Below are positions 1-12,554 of a stretch of 64,000 nucleotides of DNA, in pieces. The notes beneath the pieces were generated by a model that saw only the letters and a program-made list of their open reading frames with translations, had not been told where the DNA came from and did not search any database. The stretch's first letter is position 1; every line of letters starts with the position of its first letter. The DNA comes from Candolleomyces eurysporus. Its lineage: Eukaryota > Basidiomycota > Agaricomycetes > Agaricales > Psathyrellaceae. The position numbers were made by a program, and so were the translations under genes. The stretch is taken from contig JANBPK010000828.1 in assembly GCA_027579435.1 (NCBI GenBank), positions 1 to 64,000 of the forward strand, written 5' to 3'.

Positions 1-277
1 TAGCCAATATTGTTGATGGACATACGGTAAATGCTCAAAGGAAACATAGGCTAATGACTTCATCGTGGCTCTGGCAAAGACAAATATATGGTTGGCACAC
101 CAAAAGAATTATCGTATTAAAACTGTTATGACAGTCACAGAGTACAGAAAGGTAAGCAGACGAGAACAGACTAAGGTAGCAATTCGTAGATTATGGTAAC
201 AAACAGGCGGAACCTAACAGGAAGACAGACATTCTCGTTTGAATACATAGCGAAGTGACAATGAAGAGGGAGTACGA

Positions 278-1340
278 CTAATGTAGACAACCTGGAGATA
301 CGGAACCTTTCTCGGGGGCAACGCGCTTCAGAGGACTACAGTCGTACCGAGAGGAGAGGGTCCAGGACAGCTTCGGGTCGATCACATTGGGCACGGCTCC
401 AATTTCAGTAGAAAAAGCGATGCACAAGGTGGACCTGTCTCCTATGACGCGACGGCAACGACCACAGTAAGGGAAACTGTGGCAATCGTGGACTTGGTTC
501 TTCCAATCGTACGTTCGATCGAGGGCATTGAATCCTCGGACGCCATATTTGACCAAGCAGCGGACCGTTCGGAAGGTCAAATTGGGAGAGGCTGTATTGA
601 CCAGTCCGACGTGATCAGCCGTCATCTTGGGATATGCGCAAACCAGGGCGTTTGAGGTCAAGTAATTCATGACAAACGTGGAGTGAAATTTGAAGATGGC
701 TGTGGTTGGAATGGCCTGCGCGGTCTCAATAATATTGAGTATTGCGTTCGTTATAGAATGACGATAGTAAACGACGTCGTTTATGCCTAGAAAGACACAA
801 TGAGGCAGGTGAGCAAAGGAAGGAATTTAACATACCGGTATCAGCACTGCCATCTGATACATACCCAACGGCAGCATCTGGCAACCCTACACGTAGGTTG
901 TTGAACTTGACATAGAATGTGTGTTGGGAAAGGAAATTATGCACGTCTCCCAACCCCCCAAGAGGTACATATGCATCCAAATCGTTAGGAGTGACACATT
1001 CGGGTTCTAAGAGGGCAAGCACCGCAGAGCCCGAGAAAATAATATTGTGCGTATTCATGAACTCGGAGAAGGAATGGGGGAGAGACCACTGCAACAGAAG
1101 GTCAACCACACGAGCACGTATGTGTCCCTTGACCAGTGCATAGTTATAGCGGGAGGTTTTGCCCAGCGAGACCAGCTGGATGACAGAGAGAAACGAGAGG
1201 ACCACATGGTGAATCTCCACTGGGCTCGAAGCCCAGGAGGGCACTGGTGAATGAAATAGCAACGGAAGTGCGTTGTGCAGTAGTAGAGAAGCACGCTAAC
1301 CGTTGCGCAGGATACAAGCTTTTGTTGAGGAGGTGTACAT
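278..1340 (-). CDS. F-box-like protein with nucleotidyltransferase-like GS...DLD motif
   Basis: Three exons join cleanly: 1340-1301, 1243-836 and 786-278, giving 957 nt or 318 residues. Both introns are GT...AG and about 45-57 nt. The ATG at 1340 was chosen because the tiny first exon splices in frame onto PSWASSPVEIHHVVLSFLS, an F-box-like start. Downstream lies FSGSAVLALLEP...NDLDAYVP, which resembles the nucleotidyltransferase-fold pattern of Gly-Ser followed by Asp-x-Asp. A later segment, IFKFHSTFVMNYLTSNALVC, is to my recollection typical of a large uncharacterised Agaricomycete family. The strand where a third acidic residue would be expected reads ILNIIET, with Asn at that place, so activity is doubtful. 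The C-terminus is Cys-containing and of unknown role. Function is not established; the domain reading is inference from motifs. Confidence 0.75.
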
Positions 1341-2319
1341 GTTGATGAAACAAGCAATATAAGAACAGTGAGAGATGATGGTCGTTTCTTGGGTGTAATA
1401 TGGCGTTTCACAAAGACGCTGTCTTACGACGGGAAGAGCGAGCACCGTTGCAAAGCCTTATCACTTTCGATGACACAGGGAAAGGGAGGGAGGGTGAAGC
1501 TGTTTCGTGACAGGCTGTCGGCTTTAATTCCAAGTGTAAGCGCCCCACTGCCACTAATAGGATCCTACGTTTTCAGACTTACAATAAAAAGGTCCGTTTG
1601 AGCGTAGAGATTCCTCCCAGATTCCAAAGCATAAGATGAACATGAGAACGGGTAACATCTCAAAGCGGCATTCAATGCGGCAGACACCAAATCTTTCATA
1701 CCTTCCATTGGAATCAGTTCCTGTGCAACGCTTTCAAATGCTGAGAAAGTTTTCTTTCCGGGGTCGAACTCGGGAAAATGCGTTTACTCAGCAGACCTCA
1801 AGGCTCAATTTTGTTGCGTGACTCTTTCCTCATACAGGGATGAGCTGTTAACCCATATCTCCAGTGCAAGCGCCTGAAAGGCTGTGTCAGTAGCGAGAGC
1901 TAAGGGTCACGGTGTGGTTTCCGACTTTCAAAATCATGCAACTATGGCTTGGGCTCAAACCTTCAGAATTTTATACGTCTTACGGCCGACAGAATGCTTG
2001 AGGATCAAGGTGGGAGGGAGCCTGAGAACCCTCCAGCGCCGGAACGAAAAATAGGGTCAACCGTGTAGCAATTCCCCATGCACTGCCTGTCCGCGATAGA
2101 GCCAAAGTGGTACGTCTACCAGTCACACGACGCACAGGGGTGGAGGTCAGGCCTTGCAAATGAGCAGGGAATGATACCTGGCCCATCAACACCGCAGGAT
2201 AGCTGTTTAGAAACCCACACCACTCGCGCCCAAGAAGTAATGATATGATTTGATTGTGAATACGAAGACCTTACATAGCAATAAAAAAAAGAACGATCGG
2301 CCGTTATATTCATGACTCC
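1341..2319. other. intergenic, no gene seen
   Basis: About 980 bases between the start of the F-box-like gene and the 3' end of the GH47 gene. Open frames here are short and show no recognisable protein. It should hold the promoter of the upstream minus-strand gene and the GH47 3' UTR. Confidence 0.6.
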
Positions 2320-4921
2320 CTAATCTCTGATCCTGTTAGGGATGTTGGCAATCCTCGCTCCAGGGCTGTCAGAGTACGCAGGTCCCGGTGGACCCTCCTT
2401 CAATTTGAACGTCCCGGTAGGTTGTCGGATTATACCGCTTCCGTAGCCGGGTTTTGGCGGAGGTGCTTTGAATGGCTGGGCTTCGGTATTGAACACCCCT
2501 AAGAGAGAAGAGGTGTAAGCCATCGGGAAGAAAACAAGGTTGATCAAACCGGATCTTACATTCATCCAAACTGATGTGTGACGGGTCGTCGAAGGTAAGG
2601 TACCTACACAGCGCAAAGTGGAAGGTGTCAGTGATAGCTCGAGACGGCAACCGACAGGGCCAGAGGCCAGAAAACGGAACCATGAGCCAACTCACAGATA
2701 CTTCAACGTCTCCGCGAACCAGAAACTCTCCGTATCATCAATCAGTCCCCCACCAGGCTGATTGACATTCCAAACCCCAGGGAAACCAGACGGAATGCGG
2801 AGGTATTTGTCGAAGCTTCTAACAGCGCTCATAGCCCTATCAAGATACTTGGTATCCCCAGTGACACGCCACGCATAAAAGTTGGATTCCAGAACCTCGG
2901 GACGATGGATATAGGCAGTGGATCGAGGGTAAAAGCCAGTCTTGTTGTAGAACTCGAGTTGCTCGTCGGAGATGGTATCACTGGGGCCGGTATAGCTACC
3001 CTCTTCAGTGATGAACCCAAAGGATTCTGGTCCGATGCCAGTACTACAAGGGATAGGTAAGCGCAAATAAATAAGGATAACTCGTCGGTGATATGTCGGA
3101 CGTACACTGTGCTTGCGTAGGTGTTCCAGCATCCATCCACGAGTCTGAGGCCGACGTCGATGATGGTTTGGTTATCGAGCAGTCTTCCACCTGATATCAA
3201 TGCAGGGTGAGTTTTGAAGATATCGAGAATGTGGCCGTACGCACCGTAAAGGAAGTTACCACCGTGGAAGCATGCAAGGTGAGAACTGGTGAAGCGCAGG
3301 CGTTGGTCAGAGTCGTAGTCAGCCAGATATGTGTGGTTTCCGACGGTAGAAGTCTAGAACAGATAGTTAGCACGCAGAGCAAGCGAAGTAAAAAAAAGAA
3401 AGCTCACCTTCAGGAGATGCTGAATGGAAGAATCAATCGCAGTCAACCAAGTGTCCGCGTAAAGGTTGTCATCTGTGTTCGACAAGCGTGCATGCTTGAT
3501 GAGGTATTCGAAGTAGCTGTCGCCACCACCACCCCAAGTCTAGATACCAGGTCTCAGTTGGCGTGAACCAAAGAATGGTGCGACACCGAACACGTACGAT
3601 GTAGCCACCAGAAAAGGTGCCAGTTGTTGGATCAATCCAGACGGGTGCAAGCGCTGTAGTGGGGATAGCAGTCAATATCCTGCAATGAAACGACGTTTTC
3701 GAACCACGCCTTACCAGGCAAAGGTGCCTCCTGTTTTCCAGCATCGTTAAAAATAGTTCACCGGAAGTAGGAAGCACACGAACCAGGCTGGCAATATGCC
3801 GGACGGATCGGAGTACCAAGTCTTCGTAAGTCTTGTTTCCGGTATGCTTCGACAAAGTCTCCCATTCCAGGGTGAGCTACAGCCACCCAAAGTCAGAAGA
3901 TGACGTGAGGATGATAAATGGGAATCCAACCCACAGTTCCTGCTTCGGCAATATTGGTCTAATAGGTGTCAGAGATCGTGCGGATTTGGATAAGAAAACA
4001 GGTGACTTACAACCGTGACTTGGGGTTCGTTGTTGGTGAAGTTCACGAATCCGTAAGGCACGTTGTTCTCCTAGAATAGTCAAAGGGTTCAAGATACTCC
4101 GTAGCAAGCAGGGAAGGAAACCGCGTACCCCAACCCATCCATAAGCCATCTTGTCAGTCAACTTTCGAGCCTGCTCGAGCAGGGCTGGATATTTTTGGTC
4201 TGTCAGCTCATATGTACTCAAGAGACCACCCAAGTATCGGATTGTGGTCTCAAAAATGCTACCGAGGATAATGAGCCTAGTGAAGGAAATTCATTGGGAG
4301 ACGTAAGCGAACCTGACCCTGTCGGGTGTCTTGGAATCACTGAAGTCGATCTTGCTCGAGTAGTCGATGGCTTCCTCCAGAAGGGTCTAGCGAGGGAATT
4401 AGTATCAGGACTGGCGAGCAGCGTTTCCTAAGGTTACCTCGAGACCCATAATTTTCTAGGAAGTGGGTTAGCGGACGTCGTCAAGGGTATACAGGAAGGA
4501 TGCTCTCACCATGGTTCCCATCGCATCGACGATGGTAGCACCTAGTATACCATGTCACCAGGACATCGCCTCTCTCGAAACAGACGACTCACCCCATCCA
4601 TTCCTTCCTTCGTTAAACGCTGTCCACAATTTCAGCCAACAATCCGCCACCTACATACTGCACTGGTAACATACATCGACTCAATGGCGCCAAGTTGTCA
4701 TGACTCCAAGCGTACTCCCTGTGGTGCTTGTCAGAGAGGGGTTTCGTCACGGAAAGGAGCGCTTACTTGTAGGAGAGGTAGCTGTGTAAAAATATGTCGA
4801 CGACCTCGGCCTTCACAGCGGCATAGGCTGGCGGTACCACCAGGTTAGGCGGCTGAACGAGCCCAGCATAGGTGGTGCTGAAGAGCAGGAAAGGAATGGG
4901 GACAAGCCGGTAAAGCTTCAT
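2320..4921 (-). CDS. secreted GH47 class I alpha-1,2-mannosidase
   Basis: Glycoside hydrolase family 47 enzymes remove alpha-1,2-linked mannose from N-glycans in the secretory pathway or outside the cell. The ATG at 4921 opens a hydrophobic signal peptide (MKLYRLVPIPFLLFSTTYAG). Exons carry the family blocks in order: EYAWSHDNLAPLSR, RNGWGATIVDAMGTM, FETTIRYLGGLLSTYEL, LTLEWETLSKHTGN, LAPVWIDPTTGTF, HRPEVLESNFYAWRVTGD, ESFWFAETLKYLYLTFDDP and finally VFNTEAQPF, whose Thr is the usual calcium ligand. The FE and RPE...ES blocks hold the conserved catalytic acids in this family. The gene is split into many short exons; splices I traced include 4767/4766 and the CGAT|GT donor just before the RNGWG block. 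The last exon ends at 2320. Length and motif order match a complete fungal enzyme. The assignment is firm; which glycans it trims in vivo is not visible. Confidence 0.9.
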
Positions 4922-6023
4922 AGTGGGAAGAGTCGAAAGCGGGGAACTCAATGAGAACGAACATCCGGGAAGCACTTTAATACGTCCCCGTCAAGGCGAA
5001 CAAGTGTCGGCTAAAGTCTTCTGCTAGTCCATCTTGGGAATACTTGGCCACAAGATCGGAGTTCCCCCGTTTGGTTTGGACTTGGGGCTTCTCGACGCCA
5101 AATGATGGCATTCCGACCGATCAAGTAGAAGAGGAAGCAAAATGTGCACAATGGTCAGGCTGATGGCAGGCCCACGCCCTGAGTAAATAGGCTTTTAACG
5201 CATGGTTGACCTTGTCTGGGGAAGCAGCCATCGTGCCACATGAGACTGAGCGACCCATATCTGCTACAACAGGTGCGGATGCTGAGAAAATGAGGATGGG
5301 AGCCTCATCACCTGGCTGAGAAAACGTCTTGGGGGATCGTCGCGTCCCCTGATCGGTGATTCTTTGGATATTCGTGGTGCGATTTGTCTGTTAATATCCC
5401 TTGGTATTTCTGTGACGACCATGCAGTGGATCCCGGATAATTCTATGTCCAGGGAGTATTGTAGGTTTGCCTGCCGAGCAAGCGAGGGCGGGGTATCAAC
5501 GAAAGAAGCTGAATCCGATGAGCTGAGCAATACAAGGTTCGAATAGGTCCGATACTCACAAGAAGCTCTTGCTCGCAAACAGAAGCGTCAAACATCCGTG
5601 AATCAGCCGAAACCCTTCACGAGGTCTTTCAAGACTTCGTTGGCTTGAGGCTAGTGCCACGTACATATCGGCCTAAGCTTCCATCATGACGTCTTCTCAT
5701 TGTTCAATATGGCGGCAGTCGATGTGCGGGACCCGCGGAGTACTATAACGTCAATATTCAATATTCATGTTCATTCCGAGTGTTCGGTTCAACGAGCAAA
5801 ATAAGATACCTTATTCGCCTTTTCTCATCCGAGACTAAGTATGATGGACGATGCAATAGGATGCTAGCACGACATGATCATCGTCATTGTCAAAGCGATA
5901 TGTCACGGTAGCGTGGTAAACGATCCCCATCACTACGCGTCGGCATGACGCGACTTGCTTAGCACGCCACGACAAAGCCCTGACGTCCCTGACCAACCTC
6001 GAGCTCAATACCCAAAAACTACG
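4922..6023. other. intergenic, divergent promoter region
   Basis: About 1.1 kb between the GH47 start (minus) and family A copy 1 (plus). The genes are divergent, so both promoters should lie here. Short open frames (for example 5264-5578) look accidental. No repeat or RNA gene seen. Confidence 0.6.
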
Positions 6024-8047
6024 ATGCAGTCAGACATGAGTATATCCTCACGCGGGAAAAGTGAAGTTGAGCCTCAAGCCGTCTCTAGTCCAGGTATGTC
6101 TCTATCTGTCCTCAGATGATTGTGATTTGGAAGATTGGTTTATCGATCCTTTGTGGCGCCTTCAGGCCCATTCGAAGCGGCTAGCGAACCCGTCAAAAGT
6201 ACTGTTGGCACCATCGAGGGAGAAAACGAAGCTGGGGGAGACAAGAGCTCGGCGGGAACGAATTCCGAGGACGTCTCAAGACAGGTTCTTGAGAGTGAGG
6301 ACATGCTGCCGCTCATTTTGCTGGCCGTAAAGAAGCTCCTCATTCAAGATCTTGACATCATTGTGGCTCAGGATCCACCTATTGAAAGAAGATCGAGCTG
6401 GAAGAGCGCATTTTGTTCGCTTTTGTCGGTGAACAGGTCCTTCCTGTCAACCGGATCCACTCTTTTATGGAACACGATGGAGAGATTGGCCCCGGTCTGC
6501 AAATTGCTTCCTTGGTACAACTCCCCATATAGCGGCATTGGTGTACGTTCTCTTCTTCTCTTGCTCTTTTCTTTCTCTTGATCATGTTTTGTCTGCTCTA
6601 GGACCACCGCTATCTCGGATCAGAAGATTGGCACAACTTTGTTTTTTACGCTTCGCGCATCCAGCACTTCCATCTACAATTTGCTCCTGATGCAGACATT
6701 TCCATATCGTCACCCTGGCTTCTTCAATTGTGCATGCTGCATGATAAACCTGACCCTTTGTTCCCAATCCTCCAAACCATCTCTATTTCGCCGGAAGCAT
6801 TTTTCGGTTTATCGGTCCTCTTCCTCCTTGTGGGTCCGTCGTTGCGTTCTCTTCAGCTTCAATCTTGTTCGGAAGTCTCTGATTACGCAAACGTGCCACC
6901 CCAATGGATTAGCTATCGTGAGGAATCAATTTCGAAGAAAACGCAGGAGAATCTCCTTTCAGTGATGCCCAGAGTATCATTCAGCGCTTCTCGACTACAG
7001 ACTTTTGACTACCGTGGACCGGTCAGCGGCGAATTTTTCCAGCACTTATCCTTGTTCAATAGCATCACATCCCTACGCTTGATCATAGCAAACAACCAAC
7101 ATTTATGGAACCTTACACGACTTCGCCGTCTTCCTTTGCAGTCTTTACACATTGAGGCTCCCTTCCTTTACGGTCACCTGGCCGAACATAACAACTCAGG
7201 CTTCTCCCTCAGGGAGCTCGACACGCTGCTCGTATCCACCCGAGATAGCCGACACCCCCTTGTCTTTATGTGTCTTCGCCCCAAGCCTCCTCGCAACATC
7301 ACACTCGAATTCGCTGGGACAGCCCGAGCCCTGGCCTTCCATTTTTCCATCGCATCATACCTCGGTCGTATGAATGCTGGAGTGCAGAATCTATCCTTTT
7401 CATTCTCGCCGGGACCACCGCCGTTGGAATCCAACATTCCGGCTGGAGCGTGGCCCTGGCCAGAAGAGCATAAGGCTGAAGAGCTTGCACAGAGTGCTTT
7501 GAACGGCTTAGTGAACCTGAAAAAATTCAACGCAGTCAATCTTCCGATCTCTCTTGCGCGCTCTGTAGTGCCTATGCTCCAGAGTGTAATCCGTCAATGG
7601 GGTCAACTGACGTCGCTTGTATTCCAAGTCAAGCCTAACGAGTCGGGAATCACAGGCAGCGATGATCATCTTCCGGGCCTTGGTTCCTTCTGTACCGTCA
7701 TTTGGAAATACTGTCCCAAGCTGGAAGAACTCGAATTCCACTTCGACGAGACCCGAATCGCAGAAGAAGATTTACTCGGATCGGAGCTCTTCCGAATGTG
7801 CACGGGCGACATAGCTGCGGCTCTCAATGAGCATCCCCTACGCAATTTGAAAATCAACACGATAAATCAGAGTTTGAATTTGGAGCTGCGGAAGAAGGTG
7901 GATATAGCGACGTTCCTTGATACTCTGTTTCCTCGGCTTGAAGAACTGGAGGGATCTGCTTCGGGTGTATGGGAGGAGATTCAGGTAATGATTAGAGCTT
8001 ACCAGGGTGTGAGACAGCGTGTGTATACTCTCATTGAAGCTTTGTAG
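6024..8047 (+). CDS. F-box/LRR-like protein, family A copy 1
   Basis: Exons 6024-6093, 6166-6542 and 6602-8047 give 1,893 nt, 630 residues. The N-terminal part has the F-box-like block found in all members of this family: ESEDMLPLILLAVKKLL, then SWKSAFCSLLSVNRSFLSTG, then LLWNTMERLAPVCKLLPWY. After the second intron comes DWHNFVFYASRI and a long series of irregular leucine-rich strands (SLRSLQLQSC, SITSLRLIIAN, PLQSLHIEA). It ends with the family signature ATFLDTLFPRLEELEG...W...AYQ. By analogy with F-box proteins it could be an SCF ubiquitin-ligase substrate receptor, but no partner or substrate can be read from sequence. Closest paralogue in the window is the gene at 48600-50637. The ATG at 6024 was chosen because its short phase-1 first exon matches the paralogues. 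Confidence 0.82.
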
Positions 8048-8698
8048 ATACATTATGCGTATTGGTCGACATGATCCAGGGCCTACTGTAGTGAACAGCC
8101 TATTGCTGCCTGAGTTGTACATTCAAGTTGGGTGGAGCTCGACAACTTCCACTTCATCTCCTTCCGGACATCGGGATCGATTGCCTACCGGTGCTAAAGA
8201 TTGCTACGTAGTATCTTGAGCTCCCCAAACCATGTAGGGCTCCTTCGGCTTTCATCTTGCCCCTACAATTCGTGGATCGCTGGCGCCTAAATATTTAGTG
8301 ACGAGCGCTGGCGGCCCGGCGGGCCCGACTGCACAGCAACCGGAGTGAGTGATCGATCAGAACAATCATCCAATGGTGATGGCGACATGGCAAGACATGG
8401 CCCGTCGAGGCCAAAGCAACGGCTGGGGTGCTGGGAGAAACGTTCTTTGCACCGACCTCCTTGCGTTGTTCTCTGACCCTCATCTGTTCCGAAGGCAAAA
8501 TGAATGTCAAGAGTTGTGACCACCCGCCTCATTTTTATCGCCACAAGATCAATTCATTTCCGGAATTGATTTGAGTCATTGACGGGCCCAATTTTCATAA
8601 AAGGGGCTATGTACGAGACCGGCGGAGACCTGGCGGACCAGTGTTCGAGATCTGGTCATTGGGGTTTCTCAAATACTGTCACCTCAGTGACAGACACG
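8048..8698. other. intergenic
   Basis: About 650 bases between family A copy 1 and the glycosyltransferase. An A-rich motif (cataaaagggg) near 8596 lies about 100 bases upstream of the next ATG and could be a weak TATA element. Nothing else identified. Confidence 0.5.
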
Positions 8699-10480
8699 AT
8701 GGTCTCCCCGCTCAATTCTGCCAGGTCCTCTCCGTTCACCCAAATGAAGTTGACTCGGAAATGGGTGCTTGTCGGCGTATTCGCTGTTCTTGCGGTGACT
8801 TTCGGCATCCACTCGCTTCAGACCGTCAATGTATCCAAAACAGCCTCGCCCGACTTATTCCACTCTACGGTTCCGGCCAACGGGGAGTGCAGCGCCCAGA
8901 CACAGTCCTCGCAGGGACCGTGGATGGTTCCAGCGAACTACCTCAACTATGATCATCCTACAACGCTCGGACGCGGTGAGTTCCACCTTGCTTCCACTAT
9001 GGTGTATTATGACGTTCTTTCTATAGACAACCTCCAGAAAGACAGCCACTACGTTACTTCATTCCCTGTCGCTGGATTCAGTGCGTATCTGATGCCATAC
9101 CAATGAAAGATTGTCGCTGACACTCGTCTTCAGCCAATAAATTTATCGCATACGTACGTTGCCGCTCTCCGTTGGGATTTGGGTTTGGACAGAATTCTGA
9201 ANGGTTTTTTAGATGCATCTCATCTACCAAGGCGTTTTGAGCAACCGAATCCCCATCGTTCCGCCCATTATACCACCTGGCTGGGTCCGTGCGTATCTTC
9301 CGCTCAATCTTTTCCTCCATCAACGTCAACTTTTCTCGACAGCTATCGATGCTGGGATGATACCCTTCGGTGACCTCTTCAACCTCACCAACCTCCGTGC
9401 AAACCTACGCTCACCTGTTCTCGAGTGGACCGATGTCAAGCTCCTCAAACCCAACGCTTCGGTTCAAGACGAAAACGTAGGCGACGACCCAACACTTGAA
9501 CGCATAGGTTGCTGGTCAACGCGGAAACGGTCATCATTCAGTCCAACATTTGTCGGCCATGCCGAAAACCTTCTTAAACTCGATCTGTCCTTCACCCGGG
9601 TTCCAGACTTTGCCTACTTCAACGAAACGGATCAAGACGAATTCCATACCAAGTTTTCATCCTTGGCGGCGTTGACTTGGCCTAAACATCCCCACCCTTC
9701 CGCTCATGACCGTCCTCTCATGGCAAAATCACGGTTCGGTGCGAGGTTGCCACCGGAAGACCAACTCGCTTGCTTCGACTTGCTGTATTTTGTGTCGACA
9801 GGTGTGAAGCGGTATGAGTTTGAGAATCGGTGGTCGCCTGTGTGGAATACGGTTGGGACGCATTTGACATTTACGCAGCCCTTGATGGATATAACGCAGG
9901 GGTACCTTAGACGAGCTTTGAAGATTGGGGAGAAAGAGGAGATGCCTGCCGTATGTTCTTGCTTTTTCTTACTGCTGCCATCATAACCCGACGCCGTTTT
10001 TCAGATTATCACTGCGCATATTCGTCGGAATGACTTCAAATTCAAATGCAAGGATGGTCAGGAGCCTCCGTGCTACATGCCTATTCATAAATACGTAGAA
10101 GCGGTCAGCGAAATTCAGAAGGAGCTGACCGAAAAGCGTAACATCAAGGCAACTCGTGTCTTCGTCTCGTCCGGTGAGCGCGCTTTTCCATCTTTTGTCT
10201 CTCCAACTATTCTTATATTTCATGTCCCTCGATCACAGACGAAACAGAGCTGTCCTTCTGGGACGAAGTTGCCAGCTTGGGGTGGACGTTCTTCAATCAC
10301 ACTGCGGAACAGACAATAGAGAAGTACGGAGATTGGTATCCCCTTCTCATTGACAAGGTAGCGCTTAGCTCGGGCGTTGGGTTCGTTGGGACCAGTCCGT
10401 CGACGTTTAGCGTTTTGAATGCGAGACGAGTGGAGGATTGGAACAATGGCATCACGAAGATGCTGAACTATTATATTTAG
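8699..10480 (+). CDS. O-fucosyltransferase-like type II membrane glycosyltransferase
   Basis: Six exons (8699-8975, 9027-9080, 9134-9153, 9213-9950, 10005-10173, 10239-10480) give exactly 500 codons, 499 residues. A short cytoplasmic tail is followed by one membrane anchor (WVLVGVFAVLAVTFGIHSL), then a lumenal domain, the layout of Golgi type II transferases. The start of that domain reads TNKFIAYMHLIYQGVLSNRI, a glycine-poor version of the sugar-nucleotide loop seen in fungal GDP-fucose O-fucosyltransferase-like proteins. Later blocks LPPEDQLACFDLLYFVS, IITAHIRRNDF and GVGFVGTSPSTFSVLNARRV fit the same family, the HIRRNDF segment carrying the conserved Arg. Donor and acceptor sugars are unknown. 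The third exon is only 20 bases. The single N at 9202 lies in an intron. The ATG at 8699 was preferred over upstream in-frame starts because it best places the anchor. Confidence 0.75.
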
Positions 10481-10761
10481 AGTATATATTGCAGTAATAT
10501 CTGGGTTATCTAAGGACTCGATATAATACAATCTATGGACTATTGGCACTGGTATCTCCTTGGATAGTGAGAGCCCTTCAAACTTCAAGTACCGGATGGC
10601 CTAGGCGCTGAGCGCTGAGCCGTGAAACTGTGGTTCAAATTTAAATTCGCGGCTTGCCGTGCCACAATGCACTGTCACGCTGGCGGCCTGTAGGACAAAG
10701 AGAGACAAACTGAACTCTCGGCGTTCATCGTAATCTTTGATCATCTCCGTCACTCGAATCG

Positions 10762-12554
10762 ATGGCAGCTCCAGTAGGTATGGTATAAAGGATCTGTTGC
10801 ATGACGCGAGCTATCCGACTGATTGCATATCAAAGTAGACGCGGTTAAGAGAGCATTGCGCGTGCCAGAACTCGTGGGCGAAATTGTGACAACTTATGCC
10901 CAAGAATCCCGGCGAACTGTCGATACTGGAAACGCATGGAAACACAAGTTGTTACCGCTGCTGGTGGTGAACACGATCTTCTTTGATGCTACGATCGACC
11001 GGCTTTGGGAATCCATGGAGTCGTTTCTGCCTTGCATTCGTCTAATACCTCCCATGCCACCGTTAGGACCAACACCTGGAGTAAGCACGCTGTTGCCTTG
11101 GTAGAATGATTTACTAAGCCATGCTATCATAGGACCTACTCAGAAGTGACTTCTGGGACCGCTTCAACGTATATGCATCCAAAATCGTCACCTTATCGGT
11201 TCACAAGGATACGAAGACCATTGGACCTTGGCTTTCTTTTATTTCGAGTCAACCTTATCGCCCTATACCCTTATTTCCCCGATTAACCGCCCTGAACATC
11301 TACTCCAACGATGCAGTCTCATTGGCACTTCTCCGTGGTCTGGCCGCACAGCTGCAGCAATGCGCTCTTCGTAATGTCGAAGAAGATCAAGAGTCCTTGA
11401 CCTTTTCCACGGCAGCAATTGCAAATATTTGCTTCAATTGCGATCTCGTCGCGCTGGACTTGGAGCTACCGCCTCAAACGCTAAGTGATGCGGTAAAATA
11501 CTTAAAACACATCGAAAGCCTTCAATCTTTATCAATCACGGGCCCACAAGAATCCTCACCCTCCTTGCTGCAATCAACGACACTTGGCCCCTTGAGTGAC
11601 ATTCGAAGACTGAGAAGACTTACCTTGAAATACCAGAAAGTCGCATCGCTCATTGAGAGTGCTGACATATCGCCTGCCGTCATCCAGAATGCCTTGGAGG
11701 CACCCGCAGTGCTCCCCTTTTTAGACGAACTCTTTGTCTCCGGGGATGGCTTCGCTCTGTTTCTGGTAGCCTCAAGGGCTATCTTCCCGCACAGCCTCCG
11801 CGCACTAGAAGTCACTTTCTTTTCATCAGAGACTGCCAGAGCTCTACTACTCCCTCACGCACTCCGAATCCACCTTGAACGGAACCCCGACCTCAAGAAA
11901 TTGAAAATACAGAGGTCAGAAGCAGGTCATCAAGGGCCGTGCCTATATCCTCATGTTCTTCAAAATTGCCGGAACCACTCCTTTTACCAGCATTGCACTC
12001 AGTTTGTCTCTGCCCTGTCGGAAGCTTCTCAACTACAAGAGCTCAGGATCGACAACGTTCCATTTCTAGATCCCGACATTATACACGAGATTTGCAATAT
12101 CGTCCCCGGCCTCCCAAACCTTATTCATCTGACCCTTCGCCCATCCTCTCTAACAACTCAACCCAGCGATTCCGTGATATTTCCCTCTCTGGGACACTTG
12201 GGAATGATTGCGGAAACCAATCCATTACTCGAATCCCTCAGTATGCCGCTGGATATTACCCATGTTCCCCCACTTCCGAGTATCGAAACATTCAGCTGCA
12301 ACGACCGCCTCCAGCTGCTTTCCATTGGAGATGGGTCTGGTAGCTATTCAACCAGAATGAAGGATATGATCGCTGTTGCAAGATATCTGGACGCGCTCTT
12401 CCCGAATATCGCTCATCTTCCCCCGGTGGACCACTCGGGCAGGACCTCTAGAGCCGAGGATTCAGAGGATGCCGCTTTTTGGGCGAATATTGAGGACCTT
12501 GTTCATTCGTACCAGGACAATCGAGTGCGAACCATCAGCGCCATTCAATCGTAA
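10762..12554 (+). CDS. F-box/LRR-like protein, family B copy 1
   Basis: Exons 10762-10777, 10836-11080 and 11133-12554 total 1,683 nt, 560 residues. The first exon is only 16 bases (MAAPV), ends in phase 1 and splices to VDAVKRALRVPELVGEIVTTY, an F-box-like helix. KHKLLPLLVVNTIFFDATIDRLWESMESFLPCIRLIP is the family block, followed by a phase-0 intron and then SDFWDRFNVYASKI. The middle holds LRR-like strands including LLLPHALRIHLERNPDLKKLKI, and the end carries ARYLDALFPNIAHL...FWANIEDLVHSYQ. Paralogues in the window are at 32567-34259 and 40207-41984. A substrate-recruiting role in ubiquitination is possible but unproven. Confidence 0.82.
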
